The notes under the pieces are model-generated. The model searched no databases. It had not been told where the DNA came from and saw only the letters and a program-made list of their open reading frames with translations. Positions 26,707 through 35,346 of a stretch of DNA of 42,892 bases are shown piece by piece (positions within the stretch are counted from its first letter, which is position 1; the number at the start of each line of letters is the position of its first letter). The stretch covers positions 1 to 42,892 of the forward strand of contig NZ_QFRK01000044.1 in the NCBI RefSeq assembly GCF_003143855.1, written 5' to 3'. The stretch comes from Streptomyces sp. NWU339 (GTDB lineage: Bacteria; Actinomycetota; Actinomycetes; Streptomycetales; Streptomycetaceae). Both the position numbers and the translations under genes were made by a program.

Positions 26707-27306
26707 CTACCGCCGTCCGGGTGCCCCCGCGCGCAGCCCGTCCATGATGAGATCCAGCAGCCGGGCGGCCTGCGGTTGCCAGTTCCCGGCGGGATCGAGC
26801 TGCCAGAGGCAGCCGATCGCGAGAGTGAGGTCGTCCGCGCTCACCCCGGGCCGGATGGATCCGGCCTCCTCACAGGCGCGCAACAGGAGGTCAGCCGCAT
26901 CGGTCACCGGGGTGTGGGCCGGCTTCCCCGGGCTGCCCGGCGTACTGGTGGCCTGCCGGATGGCATCGGCGAGTCCCACCTTGGTCATGGCGAAGAGGGC
27001 GAGCCGGTCCATCCACTCGCGCAGCGCCCGGTCGGGTTCCCGGGTCTCCAGCAGCCGGGCGGCGCTGTCGGCGACCTGACGCATCTCGTGCCGGTAGATC
27101 TCCAGGACGAGCGCCTTGCGGCTGGGGAAGTTCCGGTAGAGCGTGCCCTGCCCGACGCCCGCCTTCCTGGCGATCACGCTCAGCGGGGTGTCGGCCGACC
27201 GGGTCAGCTCGGCGAGGGCCACCTCCAGGATGCGCTCACGGTTGCGCCGGGCGTCCGCACGCAACGGTGCCTGCGCGCGGGGGGACGCGTCGTTCTCCTG
27301 TCCCAC
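26707..27306 (-). CDS. xdhR: TetR-family regulator, XdhR-like
   Basis: 199 aa from GTG 27306, set by a strong GAGGAGGGAC site; the open frame further upstream lies over the operators. The HTH is ADARRNRERILEVALAEL and then LSVIARKAGVGQGTLYRNFPSRKALVLEIY (about 18-70). The rest is a TetR ligand domain. It is divergent from the molybdenum hydroxylase operon, with two near-identical palindromes between. From memory S. coelicolor has the same pair, where XdhR represses xdhABC and is needed for normal differentiation. The symbol is by analogy. Confidence 0.82.
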   Translation of the reverse strand: MGQENDASPRAQAPLRADARRNRERILEVALAELTRSADTPLSVIARKAGVGQGTLYRNFPSRKALVLEIYRHEMRQVADSAARLLETREPDRALREWMDRLALFAMTKVGLADAIRQATSTPGSPGKPAHTPVTDAADLLLRACEEAGSIRPGVSADDLTLAIGCLWQLDPAGNWQPQAARLLDLIMDGLRAGAPGRR

Positions 27307-27620
27307 TCGTCCCTCCTCAGCGGACGGCCGTGGCCGAAAGCCGTTCTTGCTAACCGGACAGCTGTCCGTTACGTTTTTTCGAGTAACGGACAGCCGTCCG
27401 CTTCGGTGCATCGTATCGGTGGCCGCGGACGGTGCGGGAAGCCGGACCGGCGTGCCGGTGCGCCCGGGGGCGACCGGTGCCCTCGCATCCGCTCCCGCAC
27501 GGTTCCGTTCCTCTCCCGTGTGCCCGATGCCCTTCTCCGACCTTCTGACCGCTGTCCTGACCCGTCCGCCTTCCGGAGGGCCCTGTTCGGTCTGCCCGGA
27601 TCCGCGAAAGAAGGCTGTTC
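27307..27620. promoter_or_regulatory. Divergent TetR/hydroxylase control region with twin operators
   Basis: A 314-bp gene-free gap. It holds two palindromes: CGGACAGCTGTCCG (27355-27368, perfect) and CGGACAGCCGTCCG (27387-27400, one mismatch pair). Their centres are 32 bp apart, about three helical turns, so both lie on the same face. Each is extended by TAAC or GTTAC, giving mirrored GTTAC/GTAAC flanks around an AT-rich run (ACGTTTTTTCGAG). The promoters for both sides are probably in or near that run. Bases 27405-27620 show no further structure. Confidence 0.8.
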
Positions 27621-28229
27621 ATGGCCCCCTCGACGTCCAGCACCGTCACTCTGAACATCAACGGCGAGAAGCACGCTCTGTCCGTCGACCACCGCACCAC
27701 ACTGCTCGACGCCCTGCGCGAGCGCCTCGATCTCACCGGTACCAAGAAAGGCTGTGACCAGGGGCAGTGCGGTGCCTGCACCGTCCTGGTCGACGGCCGC
27801 CGGACCGTGTCCTGCCTGCAACTGGCCGTGGCGGCGCAGGAACGGGAGATCACCACCGTGGAAGGCATCGCCGACGGGGAACGGCTGCACCCCGTGCAGC
27901 AGGCCTTCCTCGACCTGGACGGCTTCCAGTGCGGCTACTGCACGCCCGGCCAGATCTGCTCCGCCGTCGCCGTGATCGAGGAGTACGCCGCGGGCTGGCC
28001 CAGCGCCGTCACCACCGACGTACGGCCCGACGCGGGACCACCACCCCTGACCCCGCAGGAGATCCGCGAACGGATGAGCGGAAACCTCTGCCGCTGCGGC
28101 GCCTACGTGTCGATCGTCGAGGCGGTCGCCCGCGCAGCTGCCGAACACACCGGGCCCACCACACCCGTCAAAGACCCGGACCGGACCCGGACCACGGACC
28201 GCGCCGAGGCCGAGGAGGCCGCCGCATGA
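27621..28229 (+). CDS. xdhA: Molybdenum hydroxylase [2Fe-2S] subunit (PaoA/YagT-like)
   Basis: 202 aa. The N-terminal ferredoxin domain has C45, C50, C53 and C65 (CDQGQCGAC, then RRTVSC). The second domain has C104, C107 (CGYCTPGQIC) and C157, C159 (CRCGAY). Both [2Fe-2S] sites are complete. Unlike periplasmic E. coli PaoA there is no Tat signal, so the enzyme is probably cytosolic. The last 35 residues are charged and likely flexible. ATGA overlap with the FAD subunit gene. The xdhA symbol follows Streptomyces usage; the chemistry may be aldehyde rather than xanthine oxidation. Confidence 0.9.
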   Translation: MAPSTSSTVTLNINGEKHALSVDHRTTLLDALRERLDLTGTKKGCDQGQCGACTVLVDGRRTVSCLQLAVAAQEREITTVEGIADGERLHPVQQAFLDLDGFQCGYCTPGQICSAVAVIEEYAAGWPSAVTTDVRPDAGPPPLTPQEIRERMSGNLCRCGAYVSIVEAVARAAAEHTGPTTPVKDPDRTRTTDRAEAEEAAA

Positions 28230-29218
28230 GGGAGTTCGACTACCGTCGTGCCGATGACGTCCCCGGCGCGGTCGCCCTGCTCGGTGCCGACCCCGAAGCC
28301 CGTTACCTCGGCGGCGGAACCAACCTCGTCGACCTGATGAAGACCGGCGTCGAACGCCCCGTCCGGCTCGTCGACGTACGCGAACTCCCCCTGAACCGGA
28401 TCGAGTCGACCGGGAACGGCGGACTGCACATCGGCGCCACCGTCACCAACAGCGACCTCGCCGCCCATCCCGAGGTACGGCGCCGCTATCCGGCGTTGCC
28501 CCAGGCCGTGCTCGCCGGCGCCTCGGGGCAGCTGCGCAACATGGCCACCGTCGGCGGAAATCTGCTCCAGCGCACCCGCTGCGGCTACTTCACCGACGTG
28601 ACCCAGCCCTGCAACAAGCGGGACCCCGGCAGTGGTTGCCCCGCCGTCGAGGGCGAGCACCACAACCACGCCATCCTGGGCGCCTCCGAGCACTGCGTCG
28701 CCGTCCATCCCTCCGACATGGGTGTGGCGCTCACCGCCTTCGACGCCGTCGTCACCTACCGAACCACCGACGGACCGGGCGAGTTACCCATTGCCGACTT
28801 CTATCTGCCGGTCGGCGACAGCCCGCATCGGGAGACGGCTCTGCCGCAGGGCGCCCTCGTCACCGGTGTCACGCTGCCGCCCGCGCCGACCGCCGCCCAC
28901 TCCCGCTACCGCAAGGTGCGCGAACGCGCCTCGTACGCTTTTGCCATCGGCTCGATCGCCGCCGCCCTCGACGTGAGGAACGGCGTCGTGCGCGAGGCGC
29001 GTCTCGCCTTCGGTGCGGTCGCGTCCCGGCCATGGCGGGCCCGCGCGGCCGAACGCGTACTGACCGGGGCCCCGGCGGGCGCCGACCACTTCACCGCGGC
29101 GGCCGACGCCGAACTCGCGGCGGCCCGGCCGCTGCCCGGTAACGCGTACAAGATGACGCTCATGCGCAACCTCGTGGTGGCCGTCCTGTCCGAACTCGCC
29201 GAGGAGACCGCCCGATGA
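28226..29218 (+). CDS. xdhB: Molybdenum hydroxylase FAD subunit with [4Fe-4S] insert (PaoB/YagS-like)
   Basis: 330 aa. FAD contacts are ARYLGGGTNLVDLMK (about 26-40) and MATVGGNLLQR (about 106-116). Between them and the C-terminal CO-dehydrogenase flavoprotein domain is the PaoB-type insert with Cys119, 129, 138 and 157 (RCGYF, PCNKRDPGSGCPA, ASEHC). In E. coli PaoB these positions hold a [4Fe-4S] cluster; true xanthine dehydrogenases lack it. This is the best evidence that the enzyme belongs to the PaoABC aldehyde oxidoreductase group. Both ends overlap neighbours by four bases. Confidence 0.9.
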   Translation: MREFDYRRADDVPGAVALLGADPEARYLGGGTNLVDLMKTGVERPVRLVDVRELPLNRIESTGNGGLHIGATVTNSDLAAHPEVRRRYPALPQAVLAGASGQLRNMATVGGNLLQRTRCGYFTDVTQPCNKRDPGSGCPAVEGEHHNHAILGASEHCVAVHPSDMGVALTAFDAVVTYRTTDGPGELPIADFYLPVGDSPHRETALPQGALVTGVTLPPAPTAAHSRYRKVRERASYAFAIGSIAAALDVRNGVVREARLAFGAVASRPWRARAAERVLTGAPAGADHFTAAADAELAAARPLPGNAYKMTLMRNLVVAVLSELAEETAR

Positions 29219-31344
29219 CCACCACGACCGGCCGTACGACGGTGACGGGCGCCGTCGGAACCGCCCACACCCGAGTGGAGGGCCGCGAGAAGGTGACCGG
29301 AGCCGCCCGCTACGCGGGCGAGATCTCCTTCGACGGCCTGGCCCACGGCTGGCTGGTGCTGTCCACCATCGCCCGCGGCCGGATCAGGTCCGTCGAGACC
29401 GCCCCCGTCCTCGGCATGCCGGGCGTGCTCACCGTACTGCACCACCAGAACGCCCCCCGCCTGGAGACCGACTACATCGGCCTGCTGGGCGTCCCGCCGG
29501 ACCCGACCGCCGCCGTCTTCCAGAACGACCGTGTCCCGCACGCGGGTTGGCCCGTCGCACTCGTCGTCGCCGAGACGTCCGAGCAGGCCCGGGAGGCCGC
29601 CGAAGCACTCGTCGTGACGTACGAACAGGAGCCGCACGACATCGAGTTCTCCGGAGACCGCCCGGACGCGTATCCGGTGGACGGGCACATGCCCGGGGTG
29701 ACGGAGAAGGGCGACCTGGCGGCCGAACTCGCCGCGTCCACCCATGTCCTGGACGTCGAGTACACCACCCCCGAAGAGCACCACAGCATGATGGAACCGC
29801 ACGCGGCGACCGCCCTGTGGGACGGCGGGCGGCTCGAGGTCGTCGACTCCAACCAGGGCACCACCTGGGTCGCCGACGAACTCCGCCGGATGTTCTCCCT
29901 CGACGCGTCCGCCGTGCGGGTGCGCTCCGAGCACATCGGCGGCGGCTTCGGCAGCAAGGGCCTGCGCGCCCACCAGGTGTCCGCCGTCATGGCCGCCACC
30001 GCGCTGCGCCGCCCGGTCCGCGTGGTGCTGACCCGCCGTCAGATGTTCTCGCTCACCGGCTACCGCAGCCCCACCGTCCAGCGGATCAGGCTCGGCGCCG
30101 ACGCCGACGGACGGCTGCGCGCCCTGGAACACCGCTCGCTCAGCCAGACGTCGACGGTCTGGGAGTTCGTCGAGCCCAGCGCGAGCGTGGCACGGGTGAT
30201 GTACGACGCCCCCGCCCACCGCACCGCGAACGAGGTGGTGCGCCTGGACGTGCCGTCGCCGGCCTGGATGCGCGCGCCGGGCGAGGCGCCGGGCGCGTTC
30301 GCGCTCGAGGCGGCGCTCGACGAGCTCGCCGAGCAGTGCGGCGTCGACCCGATCGAGCTGCGCCTGCGCAACGAACCCGACCGCGGCCCGGTCTCCGGGA
30401 TGCCGTTCAGCGGCCGCAACCTCACCGCCTGCTTCCGGGAGGGCGCCCGTCGCTTCGGCTGGGCCGCCCGGGACCCGCGCCCCGGCGTGCGCAGGGAAGG
30501 GAACCTGCTGATCGGCACCGGTACCGCCGCAGCCTCCTTCCCCGCCGGCGCCGGCCCCTCCACGGCCGCGGTGACGGCGGAGCCGGACGGCACCTTCACC
30601 GTGCGGATCGCCGCGGCCGACATCGGCACCGGAGCCCGTACCGCGCTCACCCTGGTCGCCGCCGACGCGCTCCAGGTGGCGCCCGCGCGGATCCGGATGC
30701 GGATCGGTGACAGCGACTTCGGCCCCGCGATGATCGCCGGCGGTTCCACGGGCACCCGCTCCTGGGCCTGGGCGATCACCGTCGCGGCCGCCGAACTGCG
30801 GGAGCGGCTGGTGCCGGGCGCCGCCGTCCCCCCGGAGGGAGTGACCGTGCGCTCCGACACCACCGCGGCCCTCGGCGCGCTGGCGCAGAAGGAACGGCAC
30901 TCCTTCGGTGCGCAGTTCGCCGAGGTCGCCGTGGACGTCACCACGGGCGAGGTACGGGTGCGCCGGATGCTCGGGGTGTTCGCCGCCGGGCGGATCGTCA
31001 ACCCGCTCACCGCGCGCGGTCAACTCGTCGGCGGAATGATCTGGGGCATCTCCATGGCGCTGCACGAGGAGGGGGTCCGCGACCGCTCCTCCGGCCGCCA
31101 CTACGGCGGTGACCTCGCGGGCTACCACATCGCCACCAACGCCGACGTGCCGGTCGTCGAGGCGGACTGGGTGGACGATCCGGACCCCGACGACCCGGTC
31201 GGTATCAAGGGGATCGGCGAGGTCGGCATCGTGGGAGCCGCGGCCGCCGTCGCCAACGCGGTCTGGCACGCGACCGGAGTGCGGCACCGTCGGCTTCCCA
31301 TCCGGCCGGACCGGATCCTCACTGTGGGCGGGCCGCATGTTTGA
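29215..31344 (+). CDS. xdhC: Molybdenum hydroxylase large subunit (PaoC/YagR-like)
   Basis: 709 aa. The a/b hammerhead domain comes first (HTRVEGREKVTGAARYAGE), then the molybdopterin-binding domain. Visible motifs are HIGGGFGSKG (about 241-250), the Moco-contacting ADIGTGARTALTLVAADAL and the GSTGTRSW loop. The catalytic Glu669 is present in GIKGIGEVGIVG. It should hydroxylate an aldehyde or N-heterocycle at the Mo centre and pass electrons through the other two subunits. It overlaps the XdhC-type chaperone gene by eight bases, so all four genes should be on one transcript. Confidence 0.92.
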   Translation: MTTTTGRTTVTGAVGTAHTRVEGREKVTGAARYAGEISFDGLAHGWLVLSTIARGRIRSVETAPVLGMPGVLTVLHHQNAPRLETDYIGLLGVPPDPTAAVFQNDRVPHAGWPVALVVAETSEQAREAAEALVVTYEQEPHDIEFSGDRPDAYPVDGHMPGVTEKGDLAAELAASTHVLDVEYTTPEEHHSMMEPHAATALWDGGRLEVVDSNQGTTWVADELRRMFSLDASAVRVRSEHIGGGFGSKGLRAHQVSAVMAATALRRPVRVVLTRRQMFSLTGYRSPTVQRIRLGADADGRLRALEHRSLSQTSTVWEFVEPSASVARVMYDAPAHRTANEVVRLDVPSPAWMRAPGEAPGAFALEAALDELAEQCGVDPIELRLRNEPDRGPVSGMPFSGRNLTACFREGARRFGWAARDPRPGVRREGNLLIGTGTAAASFPAGAGPSTAAVTAEPDGTFTVRIAAADIGTGARTALTLVAADALQVAPARIRMRIGDSDFGPAMIAGGSTGTRSWAWAITVAAAELRERLVPGAAVPPEGVTVRSDTTAALGALAQKERHSFGAQFAEVAVDVTTGEVRVRRMLGVFAAGRIVNPLTARGQLVGGMIWGISMALHEEGVRDRSSGRHYGGDLAGYHIATNADVPVVEADWVDDPDPDDPVGIKGIGEVGIVGAAAAVANAVWHATGVRHRRLPIRPDRILTVGGPHV

Positions 31345-32470
31345 CATCGCCGGTGAGCTGCACGAGTGGCTGGACGAGGGCCGGGAGTTCGCCGTGGCCA
31401 CCGTGGTGTCGGTGGGCGGCAGCGCACCGCGCGGCCCAGGCGCGGCGCTCGCCGTCGACAGCGCGGGCACGGTGATCGGCTCGGTCTCCGGCGGCTGCGT
31501 CGAGGGCGCGGTGTACGAGCTGTGCGTCCAGGCGCTCGCGGACGGCGCGACCCGGGTCGAACGGTTCGGACACAGCGACGAGGACGCCTTCGCGGTGGGT
31601 CTGACCTGCGGAGGGAACATCGACATCATGGTCACCCCGGTCGATGTGCGCGCTCCCGCCCGCGAGGTGCTCCAAAGGGCCCTGTCCAGGGCCGCCCGCG
31701 GCGAGCCGGGGGCGCTCGTCCGGGTCGTCGAAGGCCCTGACGAACAGCTCGGCGGGGCACTCCTCGTGCACTCCGACGGGTCGTACGAGGGTGGTCTCGC
31801 CGGCCACCCGGATCTGGACCGGACGGCGGCGGCCGAGGCGCGGGTCCTGCTGGACGGCGGACGCACCGGCACCGTCGGCCTCTCGGCGGACGGATCGCAC
31901 TGCCCGGGCGGCCTGACCCTGTTCGTGGAGTCGTCGCAGCCGCCGCCCCGGATGATCGTCTTCGGCGCGGTCGACTTCGCGGCGGCGCTGGTACGGGTCG
32001 GCAGATTCCTCGGCTACCACGTGACCGTCTGCGACGCCCGGCCGGTGTTCGCCACCCGGGCCCGGTTCCCGGCGGCCGACGAGATCGTGGTCGACTGGCC
32101 GCACCGCTACCTGGGCACCACCGTGACCGACGGGCGCACGGTGCTGTGCGTGCTCACTCACGACGCCAGGTTCGACGTACCGCTGCTGACGGCGGCGCTG
32201 GCGATGCCGGTGGCGTTCGTCGGCGCGATGGGGTCACGCCGTACCCACGAGGACCGCGTACGGCGACTGCGCGAGGCAGGCGTGGGGGAGCGGGAACTGG
32301 CCCGGCTCAGGTCGCCGATCGGTCTCGACCTCGGGGCGCGTACGCCGGAAGAGACCGCCCTGTCCATCGCGGCGGAGATCGTCGCGGCCCGGAGGGGCGG
32401 CACGGGAGTACCGCTGACCGGCTCGCAGACGCCGATCCACCACGACGAACGCGCGACGGCCGGGGTCTGA
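31337..32470 (+). CDS. XdhC/CoxI-type molybdenum cofactor chaperone (PaoD-like)
   Basis: 377 aa. The N-terminal XdhC/CoxI block has VATVVSVGGSAPRGPGAALAV and IGSVSGGCVEGAVYE (Cys about position 54). The C-terminal Rossmann domain starts at PPRMIVFGAVDFAAALVRVGRFLGYH and includes AFVGAMGSRRTHEDRVRRLREAG. Such proteins bind molybdenum cofactor, help its sulfuration or cytidylation and insert it into the apo-enzyme. Its place as the last gene of the operon fits a dedicated maturation role, like PaoD in paoABCD. Confidence 0.9.
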   Translation: MFDIAGELHEWLDEGREFAVATVVSVGGSAPRGPGAALAVDSAGTVIGSVSGGCVEGAVYELCVQALADGATRVERFGHSDEDAFAVGLTCGGNIDIMVTPVDVRAPAREVLQRALSRAARGEPGALVRVVEGPDEQLGGALLVHSDGSYEGGLAGHPDLDRTAAAEARVLLDGGRTGTVGLSADGSHCPGGLTLFVESSQPPPRMIVFGAVDFAAALVRVGRFLGYHVTVCDARPVFATRARFPAADEIVVDWPHRYLGTTVTDGRTVLCVLTHDARFDVPLLTAALAMPVAFVGAMGSRRTHEDRVRRLREAGVGERELARLRSPIGLDLGARTPEETALSIAAEIVAARRGGTGVPLTGSQTPIHHDERATAGV

Positions 32471-32506
32471 GCGCTGGGGGACGGGCGACCCGTCCGCACG
32501 GCCGAA

Positions 32507-32541
32507 GGGGCCGGTGCCGTCGTCGGTACGGCACCGGCCCC
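32507..32541. terminator. Bidirectional hairpin after hydroxylase operon
   Basis: A perfect 14-bp stem (GGGGCCGGTGCCGT at 32507-32520 with ACGGCACCGGCCCC at 32528-32541) and a 7-base loop, between convergent genes. No T-run. Confidence 0.7.
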
Positions 32542-32567
32542 CTCGGGACAGGTCGTGCGGGGTGCGG

Positions 32568-33131
32568 TCAGGCGGCGGCCGGTGCGGTGGCGTGGCCGTT
32601 GAGGGCGACGATGACCTCGGTCAGCTGCCCGACGACCTCGGCGTCGTCGGCGGGGTGGACCTCGGCGAAACGGGTCACGGAGCCCGGGATCGAGAGCTTG
32701 ATGTCCTCGATCACCTTGCCGCCCGCGATCCCCAGGGCCTTGCGGGACTCGTCCTGCGCCCAGACGCCGCCGTACTGGCCGAAGGCGGTGCCGATCACGG
32801 CGACGGGCTTGTCACCGAGGGCGGCGGCGCCGTACGGGCGGGACAGCCAGTCGATGGCGTTCTTCAGGACGGCCGGCATCGTGCCGTTGTACTCGGGCGT
32901 GAAGAGCAGCAGGGCGTCGGCGCTGCCCACGGCCTCGCGCAGCTGCGTGGCGGCGGCGGGGACGCTGCCCTCGACGTCGATGTCCTCGTTGTAGAAGGGG
33001 ATCTCCGCGAGACCTTCGTAGAGCACCACGTCGGAGCCCTCGGGCGCGAGCTTCACCGCGGCCTCGGCGAGCTGACGGTTGTGCGAACCGGCGCGAAGGC
33101 TGCCGACGAGGGCGAGGATGCGGACGGACAT
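32568..33131 (-). CDS. NADPH-dependent FMN reductase
   Basis: 187 aa from ATG 33131 with AGGAG upstream. Flavodoxin-like fold with the FMN phosphate loop GSLRAGSHNRQLAEAA (about 10-25) and the family motif LLLFTPEYNGTMPAVLKNAIDWLSRP (about 77-102). It reduces FMN, quinones or azo compounds with NAD(P)H. It is divergent from a TetR gene and separated from it by twin palindromes, so it is probably induced when that repressor is released, perhaps by an electrophile or quinone. Confidence 0.9.
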   Translation of the reverse strand: MSVRILALVGSLRAGSHNRQLAEAAVKLAPEGSDVVLYEGLAEIPFYNEDIDVEGSVPAAATQLREAVGSADALLLFTPEYNGTMPAVLKNAIDWLSRPYGAAALGDKPVAVIGTAFGQYGGVWAQDESRKALGIAGGKVIEDIKLSIPGSVTRFAEVHPADDAEVVGQLTEVIVALNGHATAPAAA

Positions 33132-33230
33132 GAGAACTCCTGGGGGGTGAAATTCCGGGTGGAACATGGGGCGGGACATGTGGTGCGACGGCCGGGCGCG
33201 GCGGCGTGACGAAACATCGCCGCAACAATC

Positions 33231-33280
33231 CGGACCGAGGTCCGTTTACTTTTCTAGCACCCTAACCGGACCCTGGTCCA
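33231..33280. promoter_or_regulatory. Twin TetR operators between FMN reductase and tetR
   Basis: CGGACCGAGGTCCG at 33231-33244 is a perfect 6-bp dyad with a 2-base centre. CGGACCCTGGTCCA at 33267-33280 differs by one end base. Centres are 36 bp apart. The half-site CGGACC resembles but is not the same as CGGACA in the other TetR region of this window. Either could overlap the promoters of both genes. Confidence 0.8.
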
Positions 33281-33309
33281 GTTTCTTCCCGATGCTTTAC
33301 TCTGGCTTC

Positions 33310-33975
33310 ATGTCCGCCGTGCCGCCGCCCGCCCCGATACCTCAGGAGCCCGTCGAGCCGCAGGAGTTGCCGCAGCTCGGCGGCGAGATCGACGAGCCCT
33401 GCCTGCGAGCCGACGCGGCGCGCAACCGCGCCCGACTGCTGGAGGCCGCCGCTCTCCTCGTCGCCGAACGCGGCGCGGACGGCCTCACCATGGAGGCGGT
33501 GGCCGCGGCGGCCCGGGTGGGCAAGGGAACGGTCTTCCGGCGCTTCGGCGACCGCACCGGGCTGCTGTCGGCACTGCTCGACCACTCCGAGAAGAAGTTC
33601 CAGGCCGCCTTCCTCGCCGGACCCCCGCCGCTGGGGCCGGGAGCGCCGCCCGCGGAGCGCCTGCGGGCGTTCGGCCTCGCCCTGCTGCGCCGCACGGCCG
33701 ACGAACTGGAACTGCAGCTCGCCGCCGAACCGTGCGCCGACCGCCGCTTCACCAGCCCGCCCCGCCGCGTGCTGATCCACCATGTGTCGCTGCTGCTGCG
33801 CGAGGCCGTCCCCGGCGCGGACTGCGAACTCCTAGCCCACACCCTGATGGCGCCGCTCGACCCCGCCCTGGTCCACCACCTGACCCAGCAGCGCGGGATG
33901 CCGATGGAGCGGCTGGAAGCCGCGTGGGCGGACCTCGTCGACCGCGTGACGGGTTCCGAGGTCCTCCCCGGCTGA
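33310..33975 (+). CDS. TetR-family regulator beside FMN reductase
   Basis: 221 aa from ATG 33310. A Pro-rich leader of about 30 residues precedes the HTH (RADAARNRARLLEAAALLVAERG and then VAAAARVGKGTVFRRFGDRTGLLSALL, about 33-85). The ligand domain is Leu/Ala-rich. Its divergent partner encodes an FMN reductase and shares twin palindromes with it, the classic arrangement for a repressor of a detoxifying reductase. No ribosome-binding site is clear before the ATG, so it may be leaderless. Confidence 0.88.
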   Translation: MSAVPPPAPIPQEPVEPQELPQLGGEIDEPCLRADAARNRARLLEAAALLVAERGADGLTMEAVAAAARVGKGTVFRRFGDRTGLLSALLDHSEKKFQAAFLAGPPPLGPGAPPAERLRAFGLALLRRTADELELQLAAEPCADRRFTSPPRRVLIHHVSLLLREAVPGADCELLAHTLMAPLDPALVHHLTQQRGMPMERLEAAWADLVDRVTGSEVLPG

Positions 33976-34114
33976 CCGGGTCGGCTCGCCGCGGCCGCAC
34001 AGACCGGAGCGCACCACCCCGACCGCACGGCCAAGGCGCCCTGAACTGGGACGGAATCGTGCTGCTGCGCTCTCAACTCCCCCGGCTGAAGGGCTCGTTC
34101 GGGCTTCTGCAAAG

Positions 34115-35164
34115 ATGCGTGGCGTCATGGTGCAGATACCGAACCCACCCGCGCCCGCATCCGTCGCACTGCCGCGCGCCGTGCCCACGAGCGCCGACGT
34201 GGCCCGACTGGCCGGCGTCTCGCGCGCGACCGTCTCCTACGTCCTGAACAACGCCGAGGCCGTCCGGATCAGCGAGCCCACCCGCCGCCGCGTCCGCGAC
34301 GCCGCCAGGGAACTCGGGTACGTGCCGCATGCGGCGGCCCGCAGCTTACGGGCCGGCCACAGCCGTATGGTGCTGATGCCGGCCCCGGCCTTCCCGGTCG
34401 GCCCGGTCTACAGCCAGTTCGTCAACGACCTCCAGGTGGCGCTCGGCCGCCTCGATTACACGGTCGTGCAGTACGGCACCGTCGGCGTGCACGACGACGA
34501 GGCCGCCCGTGCCTGGGCCGAACTGCGTCCCGTGGCCGTGCTGGTCCCCGGCTCCGGGCTCGGCCCGCGGGGCGTCGCCGTGCTCAAGCGCTCCGGAGCG
34601 CGTGCCGTGATCACCCTCGGCCCGGAGTCCGTCGAGGGCGCCCACGCCCTGCTCATGGACCACGACGTCGTCGGCCACAGCGCGGGCGCCCATCTGTTCG
34701 ACCGCGGTCGGCGCCGCATCGGCGTCGTCGTCCCGCGCGAGCCCGGTCTGGGGGCGTTCTCCGCGCCCCGCCTGGCCGGCGTGCGTGCGGCGCTGCGCGG
34801 CACCGACGCGACGGTCACCGAACTGCCCCTCGCCCACGACGAGGGCGCCGCCGCGCGGCTCGCCGCCGGCTGGCGCGACCTCGGCCTCGACGCCGTGTTC
34901 ACCTACAACGACGAGTACGCGATGCTGCTGATGCGGGCCCTGGACGACGTCGGCGTCCGCATCCCGGAGGAGACGGCCGTGGTCGGCGCCGACAACCTCA
35001 TGCTGGGCCGGCTGCTGCGGCCCCGGCTGACCACCGTCCACCTCGACCTGCCGTCCGGCCGGGAACTCGCCGAACTCGTCGACCGCGCGGTGCGCGATCC
35101 CGCCGCCGCACCCGAGGCCCACAAGGTGCTGGGGGCGTCGGTGGTCCAGCGCGAGTCCAGTTGA
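34115..35164 (+). CDS. LacI-family regulator
   Basis: 349 aa from ATG 34115, or 345 from ATG 34127. The HTH is PTSADVARLAGVSRATVSYVLNN, followed by the hinge helix RRRVRDAARELGYVPHAAARSLRAG. The rest is a periplasmic-binding-protein fold (RIGVVVPREPGLGAF, AVFTYNDEYAMLLMRAL, VVGADNLMLGRLLRPRLTTV). It is followed at 182 bases by an aldehyde dehydrogenase gene on the same strand, which is a possible target, but I see no LacI-type dyad before either gene. Ligand unknown. Confidence 0.88.
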   Translation: MRGVMVQIPNPPAPASVALPRAVPTSADVARLAGVSRATVSYVLNNAEAVRISEPTRRRVRDAARELGYVPHAAARSLRAGHSRMVLMPAPAFPVGPVYSQFVNDLQVALGRLDYTVVQYGTVGVHDDEAARAWAELRPVAVLVPGSGLGPRGVAVLKRSGARAVITLGPESVEGAHALLMDHDVVGHSAGAHLFDRGRRRIGVVVPREPGLGAFSAPRLAGVRAALRGTDATVTELPLAHDEGAAARLAAGWRDLGLDAVFTYNDEYAMLLMRALDDVGVRIPEETAVVGADNLMLGRLLRPRLTTVHLDLPSGRELAELVDRAVRDPAAAPEAHKVLGASVVQRESS

Positions 35165-35346
35165 GGCCTATTCGTGGGCCGGGCGCCCGCGCCGCATGCG
35201 ATGTCCGGTCACATCGTCGGGCGATTGGGGGAGTCGGACCGTCCGGATGGCGACTAGGATGTTGCCCGCTCAACCAAATGGTACGCGGAAGGACAGCCGG
35301 GCTCGCGCTCGCGCGGTGCGCCGGTGACCGATCGGAGAGCCCACAC

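Noticed and set aside
28906..31872. 988-codon open frame on the minus strand
   Set aside because: It is antisense to the molybdenum hydroxylase large subunit. Its composition (Gly/Arg/Val/His-rich, no motifs) is that of a GC-rich shadow frame.
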